The notes under the pieces: model-generated
The model's database searches: none
What the model was told of the DNA's origin: nothing
Seen by the model: only the letters and a program-made list of their open reading frames with translations
Assembly (NCBI RefSeq): GCF_000737195.2
Contig: NZ_JALM01000020.1
Coordinates: 124,001-188,000, forward strand
Source of the DNA: Sciscionella sediminilitoris
GTDB taxonomy: Bacteria; Actinomycetota; Actinomycetes; Mycobacteriales; Pseudonocardiaceae
DNA length: 64,000 nucleotides
Reading direction: 5' to 3'
Program-made: the position numbers and the translations under genes
In this document: positions 24,588 through 32,937 of the stretch, one piece after another
Layout: each line of letters opens with the position of its first letter
Position numbering within the stretch: position 1 is the first letter of the stretch

Positions 24588-25643
24588 ATGAAGGCAGCAC
24601 GGTTCCACGGCAAGGAGGATCTCCGCATCGAGGAGGTGCCGGAACCGAGTCCTGGTCCGGGACAAGTGAAGTTGCGCAACGCCTATGCCGGTATCTGCGG
24701 TTCCGATCTGCATTTCTACTTCTACCCCGAGTCGCTGCCGTTCTCCCTGGACGAACCACACCCGTTGACCGGCGCCACGCTGCCCCAGGTCCTCGGTCAC
24801 GAGTTCGGCGGCACCGTTGTCGAGCTCGGTGAGGGTGTGACGGACGTGCGGCTCGGTGACCGTTGTGCCGTGTTCCCGCTGGCACTGTCCTGCGGCAAGT
24901 GCGCGGCCTGTGTCCGGGGGCTGCCCTTCTCGTGCCCGCTGATGGGTTCGCTCGGTGCGAATGTCGAGGGCGGTGGCCTCGCGGAGTTCACCGTGTGCGC
25001 GGCATCGCAAGCGCACGTCCTGCCCGACGGGGTGGACCTGCGCATGGGGGCGCTCGTCGAACCCATGGCCGTCGGCTGGCACGCCGTCGCGCGCAGCGGC
25101 GTGGACCCCGGCGGCAGCGCGCTCGTGGCGGGAGCGGGACCGATCGGTATCGGTGCCTGGTTCGCGTTCAAGGCCCGCGGAGTGGAGAAGGTGCTCGTGT
25201 CCGAGCCGAGCGCCGACCGCCGCGAGATCCTGGCCGCCCTCGGGGCGCACGTCGTGGATCCGGGCAACGACGGGGAACTGGCGAAGGCCGTAGCCTCGCT
25301 CACCGATGGGGACGGAGTGGACGCCGCAATCGACGCCGCGGGCGCTGGACCGGCGATCACCACTGCCGTGACGAGCCTGGCCCCCGGCGGACGTCTGGTG
25401 ATCACCGCGCTGCACGAGCACCCGATGGACTTCCAGCCGACCCAGCTCATGATGGGCGAGACCGGGATCGTGGGTTCGGTCGGCTACCGCCCCGAGGAAT
25501 TCGACGCGGTCATCAAGGCCATGGCCGACGGGTACTACGACACCACCGGCTGGGTGCAAGAACTCCCACTGGACGGGCTTGTCGATGCCCTGCACTCGCT
25601 GCGCCGCGGCCTCGGCGGAAAGACCCTGCTGACCCTCCGCTGA
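24588..25643 (+). CDS. Zinc-dependent alcohol dehydrogenase, butanediol-dehydrogenase-like
   Basis: A 351-residue MDR dehydrogenase. Catalytic zinc ligands are in AGICGSDLHFYFYP and VLGHEFGGTVVELG, the structural zinc cysteines in SCGKCAACVRGLPFSC, and the nucleotide-binding glycines in ALVAGAGPIGIGAWFAFKARG near residue 180. The whole pattern is close to (R,R)-butanediol dehydrogenases and threonine-dehydrogenase-like enzymes, which interconvert vicinal diols or hydroxy-ketones with NAD. The ATG at 24588 follows GGAAAGGAAG. It is followed after 10 bases by a truncated esterase start, suggesting it once headed an operon with an alpha/beta hydrolase. Confidence 0.92.
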   Translation: MKAARFHGKEDLRIEEVPEPSPGPGQVKLRNAYAGICGSDLHFYFYPESLPFSLDEPHPLTGATLPQVLGHEFGGTVVELGEGVTDVRLGDRCAVFPLALSCGKCAACVRGLPFSCPLMGSLGANVEGGGLAEFTVCAASQAHVLPDGVDLRMGALVEPMAVGWHAVARSGVDPGGSALVAGAGPIGIGAWFAFKARGVEKVLVSEPSADRREILAALGAHVVDPGNDGELAKAVASLTDGDGVDAAIDAAGAGPAITTAVTSLAPGGRLVITALHEHPMDFQPTQLMMGETGIVGSVGYRPEEFDAVIKAMADGYYDTTGWVQELPLDGLVDALHSLRRGLGGKTLLTLR

Positions 25644-25653
25644 AGGAGCCCCA

Positions 25654-25815
25654 ATGCCCCCGAACATCCCCCGTCCTCCCTTCGACCCCGAACCGGAGGC
25701 CGTACTCACCGAACTCGCCGACCAGATCCCGCCGACCCTGACCGCGATCACCACTCGGAACAGGCGGATAGCCCGCTCCCTCGACACAGCGCCCACTGCC
25801 GGAAACGGAAGGTAG
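25654..25815 (+). pseudogene. Truncated N-terminus of an alpha/beta-hydrolase (Aes-like esterase)
   Basis: A 53-codon reading with its own ribosome site (AAGGAGCC, 7 bases before the ATG) begins MPPNIPRPPFDPEPEAVLTE and continues to IPPTLTAI. The PFDPE...LTELADQIPPTLT pattern is the usual N-terminus of acetyl-esterase/Aes-type alpha/beta hydrolases, which run to about 300 residues. Here the likeness stops after some 33 residues and the frame ends at TAG 25813-25815, so the catalytic domain has been lost by deletion. A genuine small protein is possible but less likely. Confidence 0.55.
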
Positions 25816-25843
25816 GCTGTTCCGGACACGCGAGGGAGAGCAC

Positions 25844-26857
25844 ATGCGGGAACTTGTCGGAGGTTTTGACTCTCTTGATCCCAAGGTGAGCGAACCACTG
25901 AAGGTCGTCGGCTACTTCGACACACTCGTCACCGCCGGGGCAGGAGTCGACGGGTTGCTTCGCGGGGCGGCCGCGCTCTCCGGAGTAGTAGCCGGTGCGC
26001 AACGGCACGGGCGCGTCAGCCGCCGCGGCCCCGAGGACACGACACCCCCGGAGGCCACGGACCATCCGCACGCACCACACCGTGAATGCTCCACGGGCTC
26101 GGTGTGGCTCGAGCGCACCGGCGAACCCCACGCCAACGACGAAATCATCGTGGAACGCCTCGCCGTGGCACTCGATCTGCTCGAGACCCGCTACGACCCG
26201 GTCGGCGCACTCGAAACCGCCATCGACCCCGCACGCACCCTCGAAGAACGCACAACAGCCCTGGCCAAACTGAGTATCACCCCCAGCTCGCGTATCCGGA
26301 TCATCGCGACGAAACCCAACACCTGCCTCAGCGACACGCCCTCAACGGCGGTACCGACCCACCACGGAATACTGCGGGCCACCCTGGGCAAGACGAGCAC
26401 CGAGCCGCCATCGACCCCAGCGGGCCTGGGAACCTGGGTACGCGCCGACCAGGCACCCCGATCGTGGGAGGCGGCGATGATCGCATTCCAACTCACCGAA
26501 CCCGGCATGCCCGTCCTGGATGCGAGCGAGCTGGGCACCCTCCTGATGCTCGCTCGAGCACACGACCCCCAGGAACCCCACGACGACATCCGTAACCTCA
26601 TGCGCCTGGACACCCGCTCGGCACACATACTGCGCACACTCGTGGAAACCGACAGCATCCGCTCCGCGGCCACCGAACTCGGAATGCACCACTCCACACT
26701 GCAAGCCCGCCATGAAGCACTGACCCGCGAGCTGGGATACGACCCGCGCACCACCACCGGACGGATCCGGTACGGCACAGCGGAATTCCTCCGGCGACTC
26801 ACCGACGAACGCGTCGCCCAGGAGGAAACACTCCGGTCTCCGCACCGACAAAGCTGA
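25844..26857 (+). CDS. PucR-type helix-turn-helix transcriptional regulator
   Basis: A 337-residue regulator. The N-terminus (MRELVGGFDSLDPKVSEPLK) and the C-terminal helix-turn-helix of the PucR kind (LRTLVETDSIRSAATELGM, then HHSTLQARHEALTRELGYD, residues about 263-300) are typical of a family common in Pseudonocardiaceae. The middle is a divergent effector domain with a proline-rich, low-similarity insert around residues 55-95. ATG 25844 follows GGGAGAG. Such proteins usually sit beside the genes they regulate; here the nearest are the zinc dehydrogenase and the esterase fragment upstream. A strong hairpin ends the transcript just after the gene. Confidence 0.82.
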   Translation: MRELVGGFDSLDPKVSEPLKVVGYFDTLVTAGAGVDGLLRGAAALSGVVAGAQRHGRVSRRGPEDTTPPEATDHPHAPHRECSTGSVWLERTGEPHANDEIIVERLAVALDLLETRYDPVGALETAIDPARTLEERTTALAKLSITPSSRIRIIATKPNTCLSDTPSTAVPTHHGILRATLGKTSTEPPSTPAGLGTWVRADQAPRSWEAAMIAFQLTEPGMPVLDASELGTLLMLARAHDPQEPHDDIRNLMRLDTRSAHILRTLVETDSIRSAATELGMHHSTLQARHEALTRELGYDPRTTTGRIRYGTAEFLRRLTDERVAQEETLRSPHRQS

Positions 26858-26916
26858 GCGCCGCACGGAACACTCGGCAACCCAGCGGCCAGCATCCCCG
26901 CAATCTCTGCTGACCT

Positions 26917-26950
26917 CCGTGCCGTTCGGGACCCCTCCCGAACGGCACGG
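26917..26950 (+). terminator. Perfect hairpin terminator after the PucR-type gene
   Basis: Arms at 26917-26931 (CCGTGCCGTTCGGGA) and 26936-26950 form a 15-bp perfect stem closed by the loop CCCC. There is no T-tract, as is common for actinomycete terminators. It lies 60 bases after the PucR stop and before the next gene. Confidence 0.85.
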
Positions 26951-27004
26951 ATACCGTCATCCGCGATGTGCGAGAACTGAAGCATGACCGAAGAGGGAGT
27001 CATC

Positions 27005-27514
27005 ATGTTCGGGAAAAAGGGGAAGCGGACGGCGCTCCGGACCCGAATAGCCGCCATCGAGGAGCGCACGGCCGAGCTGATAACCACCTACCGCGATGGC
27101 GACTGGGATCTGGCTCTGCGCAAGGCCGGTGAACTCCAAGCCGCGGCCAGGCAGCTGCAACCGGCGATGAACCCTTCCACAAGCATCCCGCGGATCGATA
27201 TCTGTCTCTGGCATATCGACTCGATCCCATTGCGAATCGCTTTCAAGCGCAAAGATATCGGCCTGATAGAATCGGTGGCGAAAACCGGCCGGAACCTTCA
27301 CGTTCTGGACCTCGCGAGCAGGACCGTGATGCGGCTGACCGTTCACTCCGGCGAAGACCCGGATCGCGACGAACTGAACGCGGACGAGATCCTCCGGGAA
27401 TCAGAAAACGAACTCGGCCGACGCAGCGATTTGGAAAGTCAAATTCTCCACATGAAAAACCCACACCCCTCGTTGATCGGCACGTTGTGGTTACCGAACT
27501 TCTACCTGGAGTGA
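27005..27514 (+). CDS. Hypothetical protein, coiled-coil rich
   Basis: A 169-residue soluble protein that I do not recognise. It begins with a basic stretch (MFGKKGKRTALRTRI) followed by a helix-forming segment with heptad-like spacing (residues 8-60) and ends in a hydrophobic IGTLWLPNFYLE. No signal peptide, membrane span or cysteine-rich motif is seen. The ATG at 27005 is taken because GAGGGA lies 6 bases upstream; an alternative in-frame ATG at 26984 lacks one. The last third uses noticeably less GC-rich codons (for example GATTTGGAAAGTCAAATT) than the surrounding genes, which hints at horizontal transfer. It sits alone between a terminator and an acetyltransferase gene. Confidence 0.7.
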   Translation: MFGKKGKRTALRTRIAAIEERTAELITTYRDGDWDLALRKAGELQAAARQLQPAMNPSTSIPRIDICLWHIDSIPLRIAFKRKDIGLIESVAKTGRNLHVLDLASRTVMRLTVHSGEDPDRDELNADEILRESENELGRRSDLESQILHMKNPHPSLIGTLWLPNFYLE

Positions 27515-27630
27515 TATGGAGCGGTCGCGACCGTTGATTCGCTGAGGTTTCCCCTACCTCACTTCTCCGGCCTGCACCCGTAATCCGCGGATCTCCTGGA
27601 CAACGGCGACTGGTCCGATATGTTGAACCC

Positions 27631-28185
27631 ATGGGCGATATCGAGGCGAGCGTTCGAATTCTGAGGGATTCCTTCACACACGACCCGGTTGCCGAATGGT
27701 TGTTTCCGGAACCGATGGGGCGGCAGCGAATGCTGGCGTCGATGTTCCGCCCGCTCGTGGAAGCCTCCGCCGGGAAAGGTGCACTGACGTTCTCGGCCGA
27801 AGGTGACGCCGTCGCGGTATGGCTACCGCTTGCCATCGGGGAATCCCCGTTCACCGGTGAACCCATCGACATCGCCGAATACCCGCATCTGGCGCAACTG
27901 GCCACCCTCATCGAATACACCGAGCCCCGGCACCCGATCGGCTGGGAACACCTGTATCTGCCGTTTCTCGGGGTGGCCGCCACCGTGCGCGGCACCGGGA
28001 TCGGCGGCGGGCTGCTCACCGATCGGCTGACCAAGGCGGACACCGAACGCGTACCCGCCTATCTGGAGGCGAGCTCGGCGCGGAACCGGTCACTGTACCT
28101 GCGGCACGGATTCGTCGACCACGGCGAACCCATCACCTTGCCTTCCGGCCCGCGGATCTGGCCGATGTGGCGGACACCGAAATAA
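27631..28185 (+). CDS. GNAT-family N-acetyltransferase
   Basis: A 184-residue GNAT acetyltransferase. The acetyl-CoA pyrophosphate-binding motif is seen as GVAATVRGTGIGGGLLTDRL near residue 115, with the R/Q-x-x-G-x-G/A pattern (RGTGIGGG), and the C-terminal SARNRSLYLRHGFVDHGE is the usual motif B region. The N-terminus (ILRDSFTHDPVAEWLFPEP) matches a common actinobacterial branch. The substrate is unknown. No strong ribosome site precedes ATG 27631, so the start is less certain. It is followed 9 bases later by the Ntn-hydrolase gene and is probably co-transcribed with it. Confidence 0.85.
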   Translation: MGDIEASVRILRDSFTHDPVAEWLFPEPMGRQRMLASMFRPLVEASAGKGALTFSAEGDAVAVWLPLAIGESPFTGEPIDIAEYPHLAQLATLIEYTEPRHPIGWEHLYLPFLGVAATVRGTGIGGGLLTDRLTKADTERVPAYLEASSARNRSLYLRHGFVDHGEPITLPSGPRIWPMWRTPK

Positions 28186-28194
28186 GGAGCGAGC

Positions 28195-29349
28195 ATGACA
28201 TCCCGAATCATCGCCGGCGGGCCCGGCGAGTTCATGACGGTGCGCGAGCTGATCGCGACCGGCAGCCAGACCTCGATCGGTCATGCCGTGGCCACCGCGG
28301 CACTGACCGAACACGATTGGCGGCCGCGGCCGGCGACCACCTGGCTGGCGCGGGCCCGCAGACGCTGGTTCGAACGAGAATGGCCACAGCACCACGCCAG
28401 GATGCGCGGAACAGCCGAAGCACTCGGTATCGATCCGGATGCCGACCTGGTGCACGTCGACGGGCTTTCCAGTGTGCCAACGGGTTCGGCGTGTTCGGCG
28501 AGCTACTGCCTGCCGTCGAGCACGGTCGGCGGGCACGGCCTGCTCGGCCGCAACTACGACTTCTTCACCGCCAGCGCCACCGAACTGTTCGGAATGCTCA
28601 CCGGCGAACCAGTGCATTCGGACAAACCCCCGATGGCCTCCGCGCCATACCTGATCACCAGCCGCCCCGATGACGGACCCGCGACCACCGTGCTGACCAT
28701 GAACGAGCTGGACGGCTGCATGGACGGCATCAACGAACACGGCCTCACGGTCGTGCTGCTGATCGCCGACGCGGCCACCGCCACCGCACCGGTGGATGCC
28801 GAGCCGCAGGTCGGGCTGAGCAGCGCACAACTGCCCCGGTTCCTGCTGGACACCTGCCGCACGAGCGACGAGGCCAAACAGGCACTGCTCGGCGCGAAAC
28901 AATACGACCTCGGAGTCCCACTGCACTACCTGATCGCCGACGCGCACGGCGACGCCTTCGTCTGGGAACGTGGCCGAGGCGGAGTGGAACACATCCTCGA
29001 ACCCAGCGGCAGCACGCTGTGCGTCACCAATCATCCACTCCACGAGCACCCCGAGCCCGATCGGCTACCCGCGGACAACACGGAAACCATGGCCACCTAC
29101 CGGCGATACCAAGAGCTCGCCAAGAACACGACCACCGGAGAAATCACCGGAGACCGGCTCCGCGCGGCGATGGACACCGTACGATTCACCGCGGAGAACG
29201 CCATCGACTATCCGATCAGGACATTGTGGCGCACCATTCTGGACCCGGCCGCTACCACGATGAGCACGCACTTCTACCTCGGCGACAACCCCGATGGCAC
29301 ACCCCGCTACAGCTCCGAAGTCACCGTGAGTCCCACCGGTCAGCCGTAG
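28195..29349 (+). CDS. C45/choloylglycine-hydrolase-like Ntn amidohydrolase
   Basis: A 384-residue protein of the linear-amide C-N hydrolase group (peptidase C45 / acyl-CoA:6-APA acyltransferase / bile-salt-hydrolase relatives). The likely nucleophile lies in SVPTGSACSASYCLPSS near residue 98, to be exposed by autoprocessing, and GRNYDFFTASATELFG near residue 117 is the characteristic substrate-contact motif of the family, followed by ELDGCMDGINEHGLTVVL near residue 180. ATG 28195 follows AAGGAGCG. These enzymes cleave or transfer acyl groups on amides. It directly follows an acetyltransferase gene, so the pair may modify and de-modify one compound (inference). Confidence 0.85.
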   Translation: MTSRIIAGGPGEFMTVRELIATGSQTSIGHAVATAALTEHDWRPRPATTWLARARRRWFEREWPQHHARMRGTAEALGIDPDADLVHVDGLSSVPTGSACSASYCLPSSTVGGHGLLGRNYDFFTASATELFGMLTGEPVHSDKPPMASAPYLITSRPDDGPATTVLTMNELDGCMDGINEHGLTVVLLIADAATATAPVDAEPQVGLSSAQLPRFLLDTCRTSDEAKQALLGAKQYDLGVPLHYLIADAHGDAFVWERGRGGVEHILEPSGSTLCVTNHPLHEHPEPDRLPADNTETMATYRRYQELAKNTTTGEITGDRLRAAMDTVRFTAENAIDYPIRTLWRTILDPAATTMSTHFYLGDNPDGTPRYSSEVTVSPTGQP

Positions 29350-29430
29350 CCGAGAAGGACTACCGCGGCGGTTCGGGAGCCACGACGACTGCTGTTCGCA
29401 CAACAGCAACGCGGCCACTTGTTCTGAGTC

Positions 29431-29448
29431 AGGGGACAATGTTCCCCT
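29431..29448. terminator. Short bidirectional hairpin between convergent genes
   Basis: AGGGGA at 29431-29436 and TCCCCT at 29443-29448 pair around a 6-base loop, with GAG/CTC outside able to extend the stem. It overlaps the stop of the minus-strand PH-like gene and follows the plus-strand hydrolase, which fits a two-way terminator. Confidence 0.5.
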
Positions 29449-29887
29449 AGCTCAGGCTCTCGACGATGTCCGTGCGACCGTGATCCACGGCCCAGGTCCG
29501 GATCGGATCCCAGTTCACCGAGAAAGCGTTGATCGCGACCGTATGGCCGTCCCGATCCCGGATACGCACACTGCGCGCCGGGCCCGGCATCAGCGTGATG
29601 TCCGCGATTCCGGCGTAGGTCATCGAGCCGCGCACGAACAAGAACTTGCGATACCACAACGACGTAGCCCCGAGATGCAGCACGACCGAACTCCGGAGCG
29701 CGATGAAAAGACCGACAACCGTCAACACCCCACCGGTGGCAGCCATCAAGACCGCGTCGCCGTGCCCCACTCGGCCGCCCCGCACACCACCCGAGAGAAA
29801 CAGAACACCGGCGATCAGGAAGAAAAGCCCACCCACAGCCACCACCCAGCCCGTGATCCGCAGGACCAACGGCGGCCGGAATGTCAT
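29447..29887 (-). CDS. Small membrane protein with PH-like cytoplasmic domain
   Basis: A 146-residue protein. Two hydrophobic helices occupy about residues 9-28 (VLRITGWVVAVGGLFFLIAG) and 45-63 (LMAATGGVLTVVGLFIAL). They are followed by a beta-rich tail (VVLHLGATSLWYRKFLF, then SVRIRDRDGHTVAIN) like the bacterial PH domains that follow two transmembrane helices. ATG 29887 follows GGAGAGG, better than the in-frame ATG 24 bases upstream. No function can be assigned. It is convergent with the Ntn hydrolase gene. Confidence 0.7.
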   Translation of the reverse strand: MTFRPPLVLRITGWVVAVGGLFFLIAGVLFLSGGVRGGRVGHGDAVLMAATGGVLTVVGLFIALRSSVVLHLGATSLWYRKFLFVRGSMTYAGIADITLMPGPARSVRIRDRDGHTVAINAFSVNWDPIRTWAVDHGRTDIVESLS

Positions 29888-30206
29888 GTCCTCTCCCCGA
29901 ACCATCGGCAAAGACTACGGCTTCCCGACCTCCAGCACCACCGAGCGCCGGTCAAAGTCGGTATGCACGGGGCAAACCACGGACTACCGCCCTGCCAGGG
30001 TCAACCTGTGCCGGGCAGCTCCTCGATACACGAGGTCTCCAGTGCAGATTGGAAGATGACCTGGCGGACACCACTGTGGCTGCGTCAGGGGTATGGTCTG
30101 GGTCGTGATCAACGCCGTTGTCGCGTTGCAGCCCGTGAAGGGTTCGATCATCGTCGTCGAGCAGCCAGCACGCGACGCCACCGCTGTCCGAAGGGTTGAG
30201 CTGCTC

Positions 30207-30797
30207 ATGCCGCGCCACACTGTCCGAATCGCCGCTGCCGTTGCCGTTCTCGGACTACTGACCTCCTGCAGCAGCAGTACGAACAGCGCCGCGCCGTCTT
30301 CGGCCCCGGCGAGTTCCAGCGCGGCCGGCAGCGGATCCGGCCCGAGGGTCCCCGTCCCGCTGCCCACCCGAGAACTGCTCGACAACCCGTGCACGGTCCT
30401 CACCAACGCGGAAGCCACCGATTTCGGACTGATCCCACCCGGTGAAAAGACGACACGGCAACTCACCGCCTGCCAATGGCGCTCGTCCGACAACGGCCAG
30501 AACTCCATCGGCATGGCCCCGGTACCGCCGAACACCGGCGGCATCAGCGATATCTACGACCAGAAGGAACGCCAGGCCTACTTCGAACCGACCACCGTCG
30601 ACGGCTACCCCGCGGTCTTCGCCGACACCCAGGACGGCCGCCCATCCGGCACCTGCACCCTCTGGCTCGGTGTCACCGACCACCTGGCCGTATCGATCAT
30701 CCCCGCGATCGGCGCCGGCCCGAACAGGAGCAAACCCTGCGCCCTCGCGAAAAAGTTCGGTGCCGCGATGCTCACACACCTCAAACATTCGGCGTGA
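30207..30797 (+). CDS. DUF3558-type secreted lipoprotein
   Basis: A 196-residue lipoprotein. The signal peptide RHTVRIAAAVAVLGLLTSC ends in the lipobox LLTSC, so the cysteine near residue 20 should be lipidated and the protein held on the outer face of the membrane. A Ser/Ala/Pro linker follows. The folded part has LLDNPCTVLTNAEATDFGL, LTACQWRSSDN and SGTCTLWLGVTD, the cysteine arrangement and motifs of the DUF3558 family widespread in actinomycetes. Function of the family is unknown. The ATG at 30207 was chosen because it places the signal peptide at the N-terminus; a longer in-frame reading from 30093 adds 38 unlikely residues. Confidence 0.85.
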   Translation: MPRHTVRIAAAVAVLGLLTSCSSSTNSAAPSSAPASSSAAGSGSGPRVPVPLPTRELLDNPCTVLTNAEATDFGLIPPGEKTTRQLTACQWRSSDNGQNSIGMAPVPPNTGGISDIYDQKERQAYFEPTTVDGYPAVFADTQDGRPSGTCTLWLGVTDHLAVSIIPAIGAGPNRSKPCALAKKFGAAMLTHLKHSA

Positions 30798-30904
30798 CGC
30801 GGTCGGGCGAGGGCGAGGCTCTCCAGCCGGAAGGCCGACCTCTGCTCACGTCATTCCGTGACTGCTCGACCGTTTCGAGTCGGCGAGCTTCCGCTGTTCG
30901 TGCT

Positions 30905-32377
30905 TCAGGTGCTTTCCTGGTCTCGGGTGCGGGCCAGTGAGGCGATCAGGCCGAGGATGCAGATCGTGCCGAGGATGAGCAACGCCCAGTGGTAACCGGT
31001 GGTGAGTCCGTCCAGGGTGCGCGGGTCGAGCGTGCCGACGGTGCCTGCGTAGGCGGCGTGTTTGAGTGGGCCGGGCAGGCTCATGGTCACGATCATCAGC
31101 GACAGTGCGGTGGACAGGGTCCATCCTGCGTTCTGCACGGTCTGCCGTACGCCGTTGGCGATGCCGCGGCGCTCGGGGTTGACCGAGCTCATGACGGAGC
31201 TGGTGTTGGGGGTCATGAACAGCCCCACTCCCGCACCGATCACCAGCAGGCACGTACCGAGCCACAACTCACCGATTCGCGGTTCGATCAGCAGGGCAAG
31301 GGCGAACAATCCGGCCGCGGTGGCGCCCAGTCCGGTGCTGGCCAGTGCGCGGGTACTGAACCGGGCGCGCAGGCGTCCGGCCACGGGCGAGGCGACCGCC
31401 ATGCCGACGGCGACATAGAGCACGTGGAACCCGGCCTCGTCGGCGGACTTCCCAGCCACTGCCTGCAAGTACAGCGACATCAGCAGAACCACGGCGTAGT
31501 AGGCCATCGCCATCAGAAACAGGGACAGATAGGCCAAACTGCGCGCGCGGTCGGTGAACAGCGACAGATCGAGCAGGGGGTGGCGTCGCCGGGACTGCAG
31601 AACAAGGAACGCCGGCAGGCAGAGCACGAACAGGGCCAGACCGATCAGCACCGGGAGGCTGGTCCAGCCGACGGTTCCGCCTTCGGAGAGCGCCAGGATG
31701 AGCCCACCGATCCCGAGCATGGACAGGATCGCGCCGGGAAAGTCGAAGGATTCCCCGCGCGCCTGCGCCGGAGTGGGTCGCAGCCTCAACCGGCCCCAGA
31801 CCAGGCCGATCAGCGCGATCGGCACGTTGAACCAGAACACGGCCCGCCATCCGAGTCCTGTGGTCAGCACGCCCCCGAGAACCGGGCCGAGAACCTGCGC
31901 CAGCGCGGCGATCGTGGCGTTGATACCCAATGCGTTCGCCAGTCGAGCGGGCGGGAACGCGTCGGTGATCAGCGCGGTGATGTTGCACAGCAGCGCCGCG
32001 GCGCCCACACCCTCCACGCAGAGACAGCAGATCAATACGGTCACGGTGGGCGCCAACCCGGCCAGCAGACCGCCCGCCGCCAGGATCGCCAGACCACCGA
32101 GGAACATGCGGCGGCGGCCGAGCATGTCGGCCACCCGCCCGAACACGAACACCAGCACCGTGGTCACCAGCATGTACGACAGCACGATCCACGAAGCCGC
32201 ACCGGCAGAGGCGTGGAAATGCTCGGCGACTGTCGGCAGCGCCACGGCCATGATCGCGTTGTTGATCGCTGCCAGGAAACCACCGAGCCCGGCGAGGATC
32301 TGTACCTGCCACAGGTGCGCTCCCTCGGAGTCCCGCCCTTCGAAGCCGCGCCTGGTGCGCCCGGAGGTCGCCATCAA
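30905..32377 (-). CDS. MFS drug-efflux transporter, DHA2 (EmrB/QacA) type
   Basis: A 490-residue major-facilitator permease with about fourteen hydrophobic segments, the number expected for the DHA2 group. Motif A appears as FGRVADMLGRRRMFLGG near residue 78, and the antiporter motif C as GPVLGGVLTTGLGWRAVFW near residue 165. It probably exports toxic organic compounds by proton antiport. ATG 32377 overlaps the stop of the MarR gene in ATGA, so the two are one operon, with the operator at 32890-32915 in front. The divergent isochorismatase-like gene shares that region and may be co-induced. Confidence 0.93.
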   Translation of the reverse strand: MMATSGRTRRGFEGRDSEGAHLWQVQILAGLGGFLAAINNAIMAVALPTVAEHFHASAGAASWIVLSYMLVTTVLVFVFGRVADMLGRRRMFLGGLAILAAGGLLAGLAPTVTVLICCLCVEGVGAAALLCNITALITDAFPPARLANALGINATIAALAQVLGPVLGGVLTTGLGWRAVFWFNVPIALIGLVWGRLRLRPTPAQARGESFDFPGAILSMLGIGGLILALSEGGTVGWTSLPVLIGLALFVLCLPAFLVLQSRRRHPLLDLSLFTDRARSLAYLSLFLMAMAYYAVVLLMSLYLQAVAGKSADEAGFHVLYVAVGMAVASPVAGRLRARFSTRALASTGLGATAAGLFALALLIEPRIGELWLGTCLLVIGAGVGLFMTPNTSSVMSSVNPERRGIANGVRQTVQNAGWTLSTALSLMIVTMSLPGPLKHAAYAGTVGTLDPRTLDGLTTGYHWALLILGTICILGLIASLARTRDQEST

Positions 32378-32880
32378 TCCCGCTCGTCCTCCTTCTCTCC
32401 AGCGCCGGGCAGCAGCTCCGGATCGAGCCGGGCCAGCAACGTCTCGCCGATGGTGGTGATCTGCTCGCGCATTCGTTCGGAGAGAACCTGCAGGTAGTGC
32501 TCGCGGATACTGCTCGCATAGCGTGGCGCCGCCTCGGCCAGTCGCCGCTCGCCCTCCTCGGTGAGTACCGCCAGCCAGCCGCGCCGATCCCCTTCGGGCA
32601 CCTCCCGGCGCACCAGGCCCTCCTGCTCCAACTGGCCGACCGCGTGCGTGATCCGGCTCGCCTTCGAATGCGTGATCTCGGCCAGACGGGTCATCCGCAG
32701 GGCATGCCCGGGAGCACGGTGCAGGCGGAACAAGATGTCCAGATACGTGCGCGGTAATCCGATCTCCCGAGCGGCATCCTCATCGAGTCGGGCACTGATC
32801 GCCTGATGCGCTCGGTTGAACGCGCGCCAGACCCGCAACTCCTCCGGGGAAAGCCAGTCGAGTTCCACTTCCTTCGCCAT
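32374..32880 (-). CDS. MarR-family transcriptional regulator
   Basis: A 168-residue MarR regulator. The winged helix-turn-helix is well formed (LAEITHSKASRITHAVGQL, residues about 67-85, then GLVRREVPEGDRRGWLAVLT as the wing with the DxRxx basic tip). It heads an operon with the DHA2 efflux pump, overlapping it by 4 bases, and a perfect inverted repeat lies directly upstream, so it should repress its own promoter and be released by a toxic substrate of the pump. Confidence 0.94.
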   Translation of the reverse strand: MAKEVELDWLSPEELRVWRAFNRAHQAISARLDEDAAREIGLPRTYLDILFRLHRAPGHALRMTRLAEITHSKASRITHAVGQLEQEGLVRREVPEGDRRGWLAVLTEEGERRLAEAAPRYASSIREHYLQVLSERMREQITTIGETLLARLDPELLPGAGEKEDERD

Positions 32881-32889
32881 AGCTACTAC

Positions 32890-32915
32890 AGTACAGGATT
32901 ATTCAGCGCTGTACT
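32890..32915. promoter_or_regulatory. MarR operator in divergent promoter
   Basis: AGTACAG (32890-32896) and CTGTACT (32909-32915) form a perfect 7-bp inverted repeat with a 12-base spacer. The site is 10 bases upstream of the marR start codon and 23 bases upstream of the divergent hydrolase start, so one bound dimer could block both promoters. Confidence 0.7.
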
Positions 32916-32937
32916 AAATCCGAGGAGAAGGACTCCG

